64,000 bases of DNA, taken from Beta vulgaris subsp. vulgaris (Eukaryota > Streptophyta > Magnoliopsida > Caryophyllales > Amaranthaceae). The notes beneath the pieces are model-generated. The model saw nothing but the letters and a program-made list of their open reading frames with translations, was not told where the DNA came from and searched no databases. The translations under genes were made by a program, and so were the position numbers. Below, piece after piece: positions 1 to 11,389 of the stretch (its first letter is position 1; the number at the start of each line of letters is the position of its first letter). The DNA lies in contig NC_079210.1 of assembly GCF_026745355.1 (NCBI RefSeq), positions 24,814,798 through 24,878,797 of the forward strand, read 5' to 3'.

Positions 1-1490
1 ATCATGAAGAAGCCTTAACTGACTCTGATTGGATTATTGCAATGCAAGCTGAATTAAATGAGTTTGAAAGAAACAAGGTATGGCATCTAGTTCCTTCATC
101 TAAACAACAAAAAGTAATTGGCTTAAAATGGGTGTTTAGAAACAAACTAGATGAATATGGAACCATTGTAAGAAACAAAGCTAGACTTGTAGTAAAAGGT
201 TATAACCAACAAGAAGGAATTGATTATGAAGAAACCTTTGCTCCTGTAGCTAGATTAGAAGCCATTAGAATCTTAATTGCATTTGCTGCTTACATGGGAT
301 TAAATTATATCAAATGGATGTTAAGTGTGCATTTTTAAATGGCTATCTAAACGAAGATGTATATGTTGAACAACCCCCTGGTTTCGAAAATAACAATCTC
401 CCAAATCATGTCTACAAGCTTGATAAAGCTCTTTATGGGTTAAAACAAGCACCTAGATCATGGTATGAGAGATTATCTAAGTTCCTTTTAGAAAATAACT
501 TTAAAAGAGGAAAGGTTGATAAAACCTTGTTCCTAAAATCTAAAGGAACTGATATTTTGCTTGTTCAAATATATGTTGATGACATCATATTCGGAGCTAC
601 TAATGAAACATTGTGCAAAGAATTCTCAAATCTCATGAGCAATGAATTTGAAATGAGTATGATGGGAGAGTTAAATTTCTTTCTTGGACTACAAATCAAA
701 CAAACTGAAAAAGGTATAATTGTTCACCAACAAAAATACATAAAGGAACTATTAAAGAAATATGGCCTCGAAAATTCAAAGAAAATCACACTCCTATGGG
801 AACTTCAACTAGATTAGATGAAGACTCCATAGGAACAAGTGTTGATCAAACAAAATTTAGAGGAATGATTGGTTCACTTTTTATCTAACTGCTAGTCGTC
901 CAGACATAGCTTTCAGTGTTGGTTTGTGTGCTAGATTTCAAGCAAATCCAAAGGAGTCTCACCTCACTGCTGTGAAGAGAATTCTTAGATACCTTAAAGG
1001 AACAGATGATCTTGGACTCTACTATCCAAGAAGTGATACATTCGAACTAAAAGGATATGCAGATGCAGATTATGCTGGAGATCTTGTTAATAGGAAAAGC
1101 ACCTCAGGTATGGCACAATTCCTTGGTCATAGTTTAGTTTCTTGGAGTACCAAGAAACAAAACACAGTTGCTTTATCCACTGCTGAAGCAGAATATGTAG
1201 CTGCTGCTGCATGTTGCTCTCAAATGCTTTGGATAAAACAACAACTTAGTGACTATGGAATAAACTTTGAATGTGTTCCTATTTATTGTGACAATACAAG
1301 TGCTATAAGTATATCTAAAGATCCAGTGCATCATTCTAGAGTAAAGCATATACATATTAGACATCACTTTTTAAGAGAAAATGTCGAAAAAGGTTTGATC
1401 AAACTTGAGTTTTGTCAAACTGATTATCAGATTGCTGATATCCTAACTAAGCCTTTGCAAAGAGATAGATATGAGAAAATTAAGGCTTGA
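1..1490 (+). pseudogene. Ty1/copia (Sirevirus-like) reverse transcriptase-RNase H, 5'-truncated and frameshifted
   Basis: This is the 3' end of a copia pol gene, which would copy element RNA into DNA in cytoplasmic particles. Visible in order: the RT start ([16 protein letters not shown]), the [12 protein letters not shown] block, the YGLKQAPRSWY block, the catalytic YVDD in VQIYVDDIIFG, then RNase H (ADADYAGD, LSTAEAEYV) and the usual C-terminal end (DILTKPL) with a stop at 1488-1490. Homology shifts frame near 310, 790 and 885, so no intact protein is made. Gag, protease and integrase would lie left of the window. The Sirevirus-like assignment rests on the extra ORF and long LTR that follow. 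RT identity is certain; lineage is inferred. Confidence 0.93.
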
Positions 1491-2072
1491 GTTAGGCTTA
1501 ATAAAAATTAAGTGATTGTTCCTATGTCAATTCCCCCATGTTTGAATCAATTTGAGTGACTTTGTGTGCTAAAAATAATTGTGTTTAATTGCCTAAGACC
1601 ATTGCAAATTGGAATGTTGAAAACATAACCATGAAGTCAAAGAAACTAAACAACTCACAAATGTCACATAATACTCCCCTTACTGTTCCTAAGGTCAAGA
1701 AACATGCATAGTATGAAGGATATTGAATGTAGCATTAGTTGTTCCTATAGCACAAGTTCCTTAGCATTTATTTTCTTTCAAAAATTAAAATTCATAAAAA
1801 TCCGAAAAATCCGATAAAATCCCAAAAATTAAGGGGAACCAGTTTAATTAAATCTTGGTTCTTTATTATCTTTTCGTTTTCTTTCTTTTTTATTTTTTTT
1901 TATTTTCTTTTGCTTTATTTCTTTCCCGCGTGTCATAATTACTATTACATGCAAAACCCTTCTTCAATTCATCTAAGAAACCGTGTTCCTCTCAAACGCT
2001 TCATCTTCACCAAATCCGAAACCTCATCACACCCTTTGATACTCCATAAAAACCTCCAAACCTTCATAAATC

Positions 2073-3890
2073 ATGGCAAAAACTTCAAGAAACTCACCTT
2101 TTCCAACACCAAAAACAACCGACACTTCAAAAATGGAAATTTCTTCATCTCCAACAAAAAACCTTGAAACCGACATAATTCAAGAAAACCCCATAGAGGA
2201 ACAGCAATTAGAATCTCCTAGAAGGAGCATGAGAAGAAGAAAATTGATTGGGGAAGATGATGAAGAAGAAACCCCGGAACAATCTCAGGGGGAAGAAGAA
2301 GAAACTGCACCTGTTCCTTCCAAAGGAACTGTTTCTTCGTCTTCCAAGAAAAGGGTCGAACGAAGTGAATCTAGGTATGTCTTGGGCTTTTGCGTCGATT
2401 TAGAATGGGCAAATAAAATTGAATTTCTAGAATTAACACCATTCTAAAGGAACAAGGCATGGAATTCTTGTTTGAATTCGCCTTTAATAATGCTCTTGTT
2501 CCTCTAGCTATGGACGAGTTTTGTGCAAATTTGTTAATACTAATGGAACTTGCACAACTGAAGTTAGAGGCAAGAAAATAAGGTTTAATCAAGCAACTTT
2601 AAGCAAAGTATGGGAAGTTCCTTGCAAAGGAACTGATTTGTATTTTAAAAGGAAAGGAACTGTTTCCTTTCCGAATTTTCCTCAAGACAAAATCTTAGAA
2701 TATTTTGGAGGAACAGCTGGCCAAAACAAATTAACCATAACCTACTCTCTCCCCTTCACAAAGTATGTTTAACTTGGTTTGGAGAGCACTCATTCCTCGA
2801 ACTGAAAAGAGGAATGAAGTGGTCTCTTGGATATGTGTTACATGTTTTGCTTAGACCACCACATACAAATCAATTCCCTTCCCTCTTCATTCAACATTTA
2901 ACTCACTGTATTGAAAACATTGTGTGATTGGTACGGTGCCTTATAACTTCTTTACTTCATCACTTTGAAGTAAGACTTACGGGTTGGACCACCATAGGAT
3001 CAAACAAGGGAACATCTTGAATGAGAAGACCCTAAATGGACTTGGCTTGTCTGTCCAAGAAGGTGTTCTCATTCAAGGAAAATGGTTCCAGTTCCTCAGG
3101 AAAAAGAAAACTGCCTCAACTGATTAGAAGAGGAAATGATGTAATTTTGGATAATCCTGTCCTGTTCCTAACCAGGAACATAAACCTAAGAGGCGCAAAC
3201 ACATTGCCACTAAGCCTAAACCCTCTGTTCCTTTGAGAGTGAGAAAGAGCACTCGTCGAAAAATTGCTCCTGTTCCTGTTCCTTCCAATGAGGACTCTCC
3301 TTTAGTCCTTTCGGATAATGAGGAACAGGTACCCTCACTCTCAAGGAACCACTACCTCCACCATCTCCCAAACTCTCTGTTCCTTCACAAAAATACCCTC
3401 CATTTCACCTTCGTCCTTCTCTGTTCCTTCAGTTTTGAGCAGTTGAAGGATGAAATAAAAGGACCAAATCCTTTTGCTTCCACCTCCACAACTCTTCCAC
3501 CCACACCACCATTTCTTCCTCCCATTTATCACCCTTCACCTTCTGTTTCCATTCCTGGAACAGATGAGCCTTCCACTCAAACCTCCCAGTTCCTTCACAA
3601 CATCCCCCATCTGCCTCTAGTTCCAAGGGTAAGGAACAGGAAAATCCGGATGACACTAACTGGGTTAATGAAGTCTGCCTTCCTGCACAACATATGATAA
3701 AATTTTACAATCATCTTCATTGGACTTTGGATGCCAAAACTGATACTATGATAAGTCTTATGAAGAAATTGAGTGATACCGTGGTTGCGCAGCAAAAGAA
3801 GATGGACTATGGCTCGTACTTGGAGGAGCTGAAGGAACAGGTTGACTACATCATGGGGTGGTGATGAAAAAGTTGGAGGATGTGGTTGAA
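2073..3890 (+). pseudogene. Decayed extra ORF between pol and the 3' LTR of the copia element
   Basis: An ORF starting at ATG 2073 encodes a protein with an acidic and serine-rich N-terminus (runs of DDEEE and GEEEE, basic SMRRRKL). Reading continues in other frames to about 3890, with more Pro/Ser-rich stretches. Sireviruses commonly carry a third, env-like or unknown ORF at this place, and the position fits that. I see no signal peptide or transmembrane segment that would support an envelope protein. The DNA is dense in AGGAAC/GTTCCT hexamers, which translate into recurring Gly-Thr, Val-Pro and Lys-Gly-Thr pieces. Function unknown. At least two frame changes (near 2440 and 2775) make it a pseudogene. 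Confidence 0.5.
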
Positions 3891-4241
3891 GAAGAAGTTG
3901 TAGAGGAACACCATTCCCCTTCCCTTTCTTAGTTTCTTTATTTTGTTTTGTTGTTCCTGTTTCTTTCATCAAGGAACACAACTTTTGTTTCTTCTTTTTC
4001 TTTTCTTTCTTTGTTTTGTTATGGAACAAGTGCTATATAATCAATGACTTTTGCTATATTGTCTATGTTTCTAAATGCTTTGCATAATTTCTTCCTTGGA
4101 ATGGCTAGTATTATGTGATTGATGTTTGAGCAAGTTTACTCTTTGATTTTCTAACTTAACCACTAATGGTGCTTGCATATTGGTCTTAAGGTGTTAAATC
4201 AATTCATCAATTCATGCAGAGTCTATTCTTTTTGAGGATGA

Positions 4242-4257
4242 CAAAGGGGGAAAAGGA
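4242..4257 (+). promoter_or_regulatory. Upstream polypurine-tract-like sequence
   Basis: An all-purine run with a G5 core lies about 245 bases before the 3' LTR. Sireviruses are known for several polypurine-like tracts before the 3' LTR. A role in plus-strand priming is inferred. Confidence 0.45.
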
Positions 4258-4472
4258 TTTAAGGAACAAACTGTACATAAACTTAAAAAAAAAAATTAAA
4301 AATTGGATAAGGTAAATGAAAAATCAAAAATAGGTTAAGGTAAATGAAAAATCAAAAACTTCAGTTACTCATATAATTGTGTTTTATTTTTCATTTTCTT
4401 CTTTATGTTTTTATTTTCATTCACTTATATTATTTGTTATTTTCCTTAGTTTGTACCTTTGTTGTCATCATC

Positions 4473-4485
4473 AAAAAGGGGGAAA
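4473..4485 (+). promoter_or_regulatory. Polypurine tract of the Sirevirus-like element
   Basis: AAAAAGGGGGAAA sits directly before the LTR start (TGTTGAACCC at 4487), the standard site for plus-strand DNA priming. Confidence 0.88.
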
Positions 4486-4486
4486 T

Positions 4487-5846
4487 TGTTGAACCCTAGT
4501 TTTGATAATGACAAAGAAACAAAGGAACAAACTAAGTAGTGAACTAATGAATTATTTAAGTGTATGGTGTCTAAGGTATCAATGCAAGGAACTGGGAGAA
4601 TACAAAGTCAATGAAGAAGTCAAGAGAGGATTTCAAAGGCTAAGTAAAGAAGTTTCTATGTTGATACTGGAGCAAGCATTGGATCAAGAATAATAGAAGC
4701 TAGGCGTTTTATTTTCTAGTTCCAATGTAAAGGAACAAAGAAAGAATGGTAAGGAACTGTGGCAGAATATTTGAGAATGAAGCGTTTGTTCCTCTGTAAG
4801 GAACAAACTCAGTGGCACTTAGTAAATATGTTAAAGGAACTGAACTAATATAAGGAACTAGACTTAGGCGTGTAACGGTTAAAAGATAATGGAGTAAGTC
4901 ATGCCTAGATTATAGGAAATTAGTTATTTCTAATTTCAAATGATAAAATCAGTTTTATAAAAAGAAAATCTGTTTTGAAAAGATATTATTTTCGGAAAAT
5001 AAGAAAATAATTATCCGGTTGTTAGAAAGATATTATTTCAAAGATATTATTTTCTTAAAGTTTAGAAATTCAGATTTAAAGATAAAAAGAGTTTATAAAA
5101 ACTGATTTTCGGATAATGTTGAAGGAACTCCTATTATTTAGGAGTAATGGCTGCATTTTATCCACGTACATTTAGAGTTCATGGGATCATGGGACATGAT
5201 GTATAACGTGTTCCTTAGGGGAAGGAACATCATGGGTAAATGGATTAAAACGTGTACTCAAACATTACTCCCACGTTCTTCATGATTACCACTATAAATA
5301 TAGAAGTCTAGATAAGTTCCAAATTGTGTCTGACTAGTAATTAAGTGAGTTTAACTTATTAAGTGTCAGTGCCTTCATTCTCTCATAATAGCCATTTGTT
5401 CTTTGCCTTCTTACTCTAATTCCACTAAGCTTATTTCGATCAATTGTATTTTGGTTTTTGGGTAAGGGAACTTTGAGTGAAGTTCTGTAAGAGAAAGGCT
5501 TTGAGTGAAGCTTGTATGTGTGAGAAAACTTCGAGTGAAGTTGAGAGGAACTGCTGTTAAGGGAACAGTGGTTCAGGAACTTGAGTTTAGGAACTCAAGG
5601 TAGGGCTCGAGTTAGAATTAGGTTGTAACAGAGTTGTTTGGCCTAATTAGTGAAAGTGTTGAGTTTAAAATCCCTAGTGGTCGAGGTTGTTTCTTCTTGT
5701 TGGGCCCAAGAAGTTTTTCCTCGTAAAAATCCCTTGTGTTCCTTTAGCTTGTTTATTCGTTTAAGTTTTAATTTCCGCAAAAAGTTACGTTTATTTCTAC
5801 ACCTACAATTCACCCCCCCTCTTGTAGTGTTCCTAGGGAAATAACA
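4487..5846 (+). mobile_element. 3' LTR of the Sirevirus-like copia element (1,360 bp)
   Basis: The LTR begins TGTTGAACCC right after the polypurine tract and most likely ends ...GGGAAATAACA at 5846, giving TG...CA ends. It contains a TATA-like stretch (ACTATAAATATAG near 5290) and a C-rich block near 5812, which many Sirevirus LTRs carry close to their end. The partner LTR is outside the window, so the target duplication (AGTGT would be the right copy) cannot be checked. The right end is inferred from the CA and the change of sequence character. Confidence 0.75.
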
Positions 5847-7510
5847 AGTGTGCTAGAGCCTATTTGAGCATCATCAAACATGTGAAGAGATAGACAATAA
5901 AACCCTAATTAAGGCTTTAAAGTTGATGTAAAACCAATATTCCAACAATGCACTAGTAGAAGCTGAGTAAACTTTTTCTACATGATGCCTCTTCTTCAGT
6001 TTCTCTATGGGTTTAGACAAGCATCATCATTAATAAATGACGTATAATAAGAGAGAGGACAGAAGGAGAAGTAATACAGCCCGAGAACCTCACTTTAAGT
6101 GTCTTAAGAAGAGCTCCAAATTTATATATTACTGACAATACTGATGTTAAGAGTATCATGCTTGGTATCATAACATAGTGATATCAACTATGAGATGTTC
6201 ACACTTCATATTTTGTTTAGAATGTTTAGAATACCCGATTGATGGATATAGTTTTACATTGTTGATAGGGTGCACAAAGTGGCCTAATACATGATTATGT
6301 AAGTAATTCTTCGCTCATAGTTACAAAATTAAGTGCAAAGGAAGATAACTGGACTCTATACTATGATAGATGGCATCGGCAGTCTATAAGCAGCAAGATT
6401 GAGGTGGCAGGTTTATGATTTTCTTCAGAATCTTCATTGTTTCTGTAAAATTCTTGATCATCTTCATCGTCATCATCCAGTTGTTTTTGCTCTGAGCTCA
6501 CTATCAATGGTTTCTTTAAATCATTCTCCACCACGTTGTGTGTCTTTTTTCCTATAGTGTCATACTAGGTATCAGCACAAATGGAGATAAAAAAAGACAA
6601 TGAACGCCTAACCAGTAAGACCAATATTTGTGTTGAGCAATCTTGTTCATAGTAAGACCTATATCCGTTTTAAGAAATCTTGTGCCTTGTTCAGCTTTGC
6701 TAAATAAAAAGAAATAACAAGTTCCCTATACTTGACTAGTGAGTTTTCATCAACATTTCCCTGTCAAGTGTCAGGGGTCTCCATGGTCCTTTTTTTGTTC
6801 CTTAAGTAATCTCTCTTATAATACGTAGAAAAACAAATCAAACGAGTCATTATACATGACTAGCCTTTTTTGTGTTGTTGATGGTGTACGTTTACTAACG
6901 ATTACAATGTTTGAATTTTTAGGTGAATAATGAACCAACTAGAGGAGATCAAACGTAGAAGTCTCGCTATACACACTATCAACCAGATTTTGCTAGCTAT
7001 ATTATAGTGATGCGGTACTTGGTGGTTAGAAGGAAAATGATCTATACGTACTTATTAGAAGTATTTGTGGTACTAAAACAAATATTTATTAGTTGGGTTT
7101 GATTAAGTACATTATTTTTCGTTAATTAGGATTTGTCATGTATACTCTTAATTTAATTAGTTTTGGAAATTATAATACAGATATGACAATTATTTTGGCA
7201 TTTCAAGAGTATTTTTGCACTTGTTGCATCGTTACTAATATATATCCAGGGCTGTAATATTATAGGTTTTCGGTAGGTTACAGTAATAATCGTTTCAATA
7301 TCCCCACAAAAATGAAAAAAAACTTATGTTGCACTAGCCAAGAATGTTGCATAACCTGCCACTAACAACGCTATTGCAAAAGATAGATGATTTAAGGCCT
7401 ATTGCAATGGGGCTAAAGTCGTTGCAGTAGGCTTGCAATGACTTTTAGCCCTATTGCAACAATTTTGGTGTGTTGCCTTTGCCTTCTAATGTAGTAAATA
7501 ATACAAACTT
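5847..7510. other. Unassigned sequence with a possible degenerate CACTA element (5951-7496)
   Basis: No credible gene is present. CACTAGTAGAAG at 5951 resembles a CACTA terminus, like the good one at 10456. Around 7405-7465 a hairpin has GGGCTAAAGTCGTTGCA opposed to TTGCAATGACTTTTAGCCC, like the subterminal hairpins of CACTA elements. The far end, TTCTAATGTAGTA at 7484-7496, is only a rough inverse match, and the flanking triplets do not agree. Treat as a weak candidate. Confidence 0.25.
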
Positions 7511-7627
7511 TACATCAAAATTACTCTAATAGGTCAAGTTGACCATTAACCTGTAAAGCAGGTAAAAAAAAATTTAACTCCAAAATCTCTTCTTCCTCCC
7601 CCCTAGCCAACCAATTGAAAATCTGAA

Positions 7628-7677
7628 ACCCCACCCCCCCTCCCCCCACACCCACCCCCCACACCCCCACCCTCATT
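7628..7677. repeat. C-rich low-complexity tract
   Basis: About 50 bases that are almost all C with scattered A and T. No coding value; the minus-strand ORF across it (poly-Gly/Val) is spurious. Confidence 0.85.
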
Positions 7678-7833
7678 GAAAATTCCTTTTTTTTGTTTTT
7701 CAAAAATAAATATTTACAAAATCAATCAATAAAAAAGCAACACGTGTCTAGAGAGTGCCTTGTCAGCTTCTTTACATCATATAATAGGTTAACAACCGGT
7801 ATTGCCCTACTAGAGGAATTTTGATCAAAATTT

Positions 7834-9671
7834 TGTAACATTACATAATAATCAAAAGTTTGTATTATCGCGAGAGAACAGGCAAAAGTTTGTATTATTC
7901 TTGTTAAAAAATCCATTTTCATTATCAAAGCATGGATTTTCAGGGTGTTAAAGATTGGAAAATCATAGCAGCATGTTATACACTATGAAATTGATTTAAC
8001 TTATGAATTTAAGCATGTTTAAGTATGTTTAAAGGGAGTTTTAATAAATTCTAAGTTACTGGAATTTTGGAAAGGTTGTTATTAATGGAGTTTTATGGAT
8101 CTTAATGACTAGTATAATAGTATTATGCTAGGGAGTATGAGTAATTGAAGTTTTAATGATGAAAACAACTCTTAAATATTTTTAACGGGAATTTAAAGTA
8201 TTTTAAAGTTGCTGGAATTTATTTGGAGTATTGACTATAATATCTATTGGTTGTTTTAGGCGGAGATTTTTTTGGAGGCGACTTCTAAAGTTATTAAAAG
8301 TGGCCTATCAATTTATCTACACAAGGTACATATATACCTATGTGTTATTTGATGTATTATCATGAATTTAGGAAGGAAAGTTATGTAGTATCATGTATAG
8401 GAACTTTATGAGTTTATAATATGATTACTATTATGTTGGATTTTACATGTTTTATGATGTGTACGAACATGTTAAGTATGAGATTTAATTATGAGATTTA
8501 TGTCACGTTTGTATGGAATATTGATGCAAGCATGTTGGTTGGGAACTTTATTTATAAATTAATTTAGATGAGGGAATTAATATATTTATTAATTAGTTGC
8601 ATCATGATTGAACTATGTGTTCCCTCATATTATTATTTTCTCTACTCTATGAGGATTGTGGGCCTTATTTTGTAAGTTGATAATTTATACCTTTCAAAGG
8701 TAAGTTGGTTGTTGGCTAGGTTCAAAAAGTAAGAAGGAATTGATTAAGGAAGGAACTAATCTTCGGTTGTAAGTTGTATGATCATTTATTTAATCCTGAG
8801 ATAAAAGAAATAAAGTTGTGGATGTTTGATTGTATATTATTTGTGTTGCTTGTGTGTCACAACAAGTAATAATTGGTAAATCATGTAAAGCAAAACTTGG
8901 ATAGTGATAAACTTAAGACTAGTGCACGTCTGAAGTTGGACAATCAAGAGTTTGGGTACATAGTGGTCATGTCATGGCTTTTCTGGGAATCGGATTGATC
9001 ACCGTTGCTATTTTTATTTAAAAGGTTCCTCGATATCGTAGCTCATTATGGAATACAGAGTCGCGCCCGTATTTCGTCTTTCTAGGTGAAGGCTGATTTT
9101 TAGTTAGACAACTCGATCCAATGACTATTCCATTAGAGTAATAAAAAGGCCGTTAAAGTTTAGTTCAGTAAAAGTTATTGCAGATTGTTATGTTGTTATG
9201 TATCCCTGCTTAATATTTATTAGTATCATGTTAGGAGTGTTTATTTATTATTATGTAGTACCCATCTTTGCTGACTACGTGCTTTATTTATTTGTATGTG
9301 TTGATCATGGCTTTGCCTTATTGATTCTGTAATGACCCATTCTTGGTGAACAGATTCTTTAGTGCATTGACATCTACAGGTGTGCAGATGGTGCATCTTG
9401 AGGTTTCGAAAATGGAGAGCTTGTGTAGCATATTGATACATTTATTGTTTTAGTAGATACATTTACATTTAAGTTTAGTTTGAAGCTAAAGTTAACAATG
9501 TTGTTTGGTTTTAAAGTTACTTTGTTATTTATTATATTTCAATTCTAAATTCCGTAGCAAAATTCTGAATAAGTCGATACATTATCACGCGGGCGATAAT
9601 GCTTTGATGATTCTCTAGTTTTATATTTGAAAAGCATTTTTTGGAAAAGAGAGAATTATCAGGGTATTACA
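7834..9671 (+). mobile_element. Probable degenerate gypsy LTR, about 1.8 kb
   Basis: The right end reads AGGGTATTACA (9661-9671), like gypsy LTRs that end in GGGTGTTACA. A possible start is TGTAACATTACA at 7834. The T-rich body resembles the 2.9 kb LTR further right and has no coding capacity. No target duplication was found, so the left boundary is a guess. Confidence 0.4.
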
Positions 9672-10450
9672 TAAATGTTTTGTGATAAAAGTGATCCTTT
9701 TGAGAAAAATAAAACTAAGTTAGTGCAAGTTAATCAAGGAACTAAGGTCAAATATAGAGAAAAACGAGATAATGGATTTTCCAAGTATATGATTGTGGAA
9801 GCGTACATACACATAGGAAAGTGGGTGTATCAATAATTCAAAGCTGAAAAAAAAAACAGGATTATGAGGGAGGTGCTTAGCAGGGCGTATTCAGTTCATC
9901 ATTGAAGGGGCGTGATGATTCAGGATATAAAGAGATATTCTTGATGAAGAGAGTTGAAGCAAGTTGTCGCATAATACTTAAATTGCCAAGAAGGGATGCG
10001 TGAGGGAAGAAGTGGCATGAGCAAATAGGGTGTTTTATCAAATGTTGAAATATATGTTGCAAACTTATGTATAGGAATTTAAGAGTTCATAGAGGCAAAT
10101 AAGCATGGACGAACTTATTCTATAGCATAAGCTCCGAATCGAGTATATCTTCGTACGAAGCTCTGTGTGGAGATAAAGGTCGAACACTTATTTGTTGGGA
10201 TGACGTGAGCATGGAATTCCCATAAGGACTACAAGATCATGAGACTAAGAAGCGAGTGCAAGAAATCCAAGAAAAAAGATGGATATAGTTCAGGTTATAG
10301 GTGTTTAACCTTTGTTTCAAGAACTATTATGGTTAATTTACGAATACTCCGAGAGGTGTTTGTCATAATTATGATTGTCAAATTTGGTTGTTCGTTTACA
10401 TCATATAAGCGTTATGCATGAGTTTGATTTTAAAGTAACATGAATTCCGA
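9672..10450 (+). pseudogene. Decayed gypsy internal region with an integrase fragment
   Basis: Translating 10150-10290 gives SYEALCGDKGRTLICWDDV followed by basic residues. This resembles the C-terminal part of Tekay/Del-type gypsy integrase (usual pattern: YEALYGR.CR.P.CW.D, then a QEKI-like helix). The rest of the stretch is not recognisable, and no RT or chromodomain is seen. The element probably lost most of its interior and then decayed. It lies just outside the CACTA terminus. Confidence 0.45.
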
Positions 10451-10479
10451 TATGTCACTAGTAGAATAAATGCTTATTG

Positions 10480-10870
10480 TTGCGGCCATCAAGTGGCCTA
10501 TTGCGGCGGTTTTGGCCGTGCAGCAATTAAATGCGCAACAATAGGTAATTAAACTATTGCCGCGGTTTTTATCTGCAACAATATTTTAACGTATTTCTGC
10601 GGTTTCTAGCGAAAACCGCAGCAATATATTTATTTTACATTAGAAAAATTCAGTATATTGTTGCGTTCTAGGTAAAATCGCAAAAATATACTATATTTTA
10701 TAATTAAAAATAAGCATATTGCTGCGGTTTTTACCAGAAACTGCAGCACTACGTTATAATATTGCTGCGGTTTCTGGTGAAACCGCAGCAATATACTTAT
10801 TTTTTTATTACAAAATAAAGCATATTGATGCGGTTTCCCTAGAAACCGCAGCAATATACTGATTTTTTTA
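10480..10870. repeat. Subterminal hairpin repeats of the CACTA element
   Basis: Six to seven units of about 33 bases follow the pattern ATTGCTGCGGTTTCT...AGAAACCGCAGCAATAT, each an inverted repeat, separated by AT-rich spacers. CACTA elements carry subterminal repeats bound by TNPA-type proteins; these are the likely equivalent here. Confidence 0.85.
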
Positions 10871-11215
10871 AAAAAAAAAAATTGCAAGTATGTTCCATCC
10901 AGGAAGCAAGATGCAGCAAGGAAAATGCAGCAATATGCAGCAAAATTTTCTGCTGCATAAATTTCGACAGAGCTCCATTTGCAAATTACATAAACCCATA
11001 ATTGGGAATTAACCTATACAATATTATATGCAACAAACAACATCCATCATCCAAAATTCATCCAACAACCAACATCTATCAAAAATTCATCTAACAACCA
11101 ACATCCATCCAAAATTTATCCAACATCCAACATCTATCCGAAATTCATCCAACATCCAACATCTATCTTCCAACATCCAAATTCCAAGTTCAATAAGAAA
11201 GAAATATGATTATAT

Positions 11216-11217
<2 letters not shown>

Positions 11218-11294
<77 letters not shown>
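11218..11294. repeat. (CA)n(TA)n microsatellite
   Basis: About 33 CA units are followed by TATATATATA. The Thr-His ORF across it is an artefact. Confidence 0.97.
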
Positions 11295-11389
11295 ATGAAA
11301 TCCAAGTCAATAGTATAATGTTGGTTGGTACAAGTTGCACTAATTTATATTCGTCTAAAGATAGAGAAACAAAGAAAATTAACATTAAC

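Larger units (their letters stand above)
1491..5846. repeat. Dispersed AGGAAC/GTTCCT hexamer field
   Basis: By eye I count about 47 exact AGGAAC or GTTCCT hexamers here, against roughly two expected by chance. Many extend to AAGGAACTG or its complement and some pair as short inverted repeats, for example near 2314-2330, 2613-2629 and 3163-3178. They cover the extra ORF, the spacer and the LTR in both orientations. The upstream pol region also has some, at about half the density. Confidence 0.8.

Noticed and set aside
3341..4029. Minus-strand ORFs, the longest 144 residues
   Set aside because: Antisense of the decayed retroelement ORF and its C/T-rich spacer; low-complexity Lys/Leu-rich reading.
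11028..11385. ORFs on both strands across the CA repeat
   Set aside because: They translate a dinucleotide repeat (Thr-His, Val-Cys); no domain.
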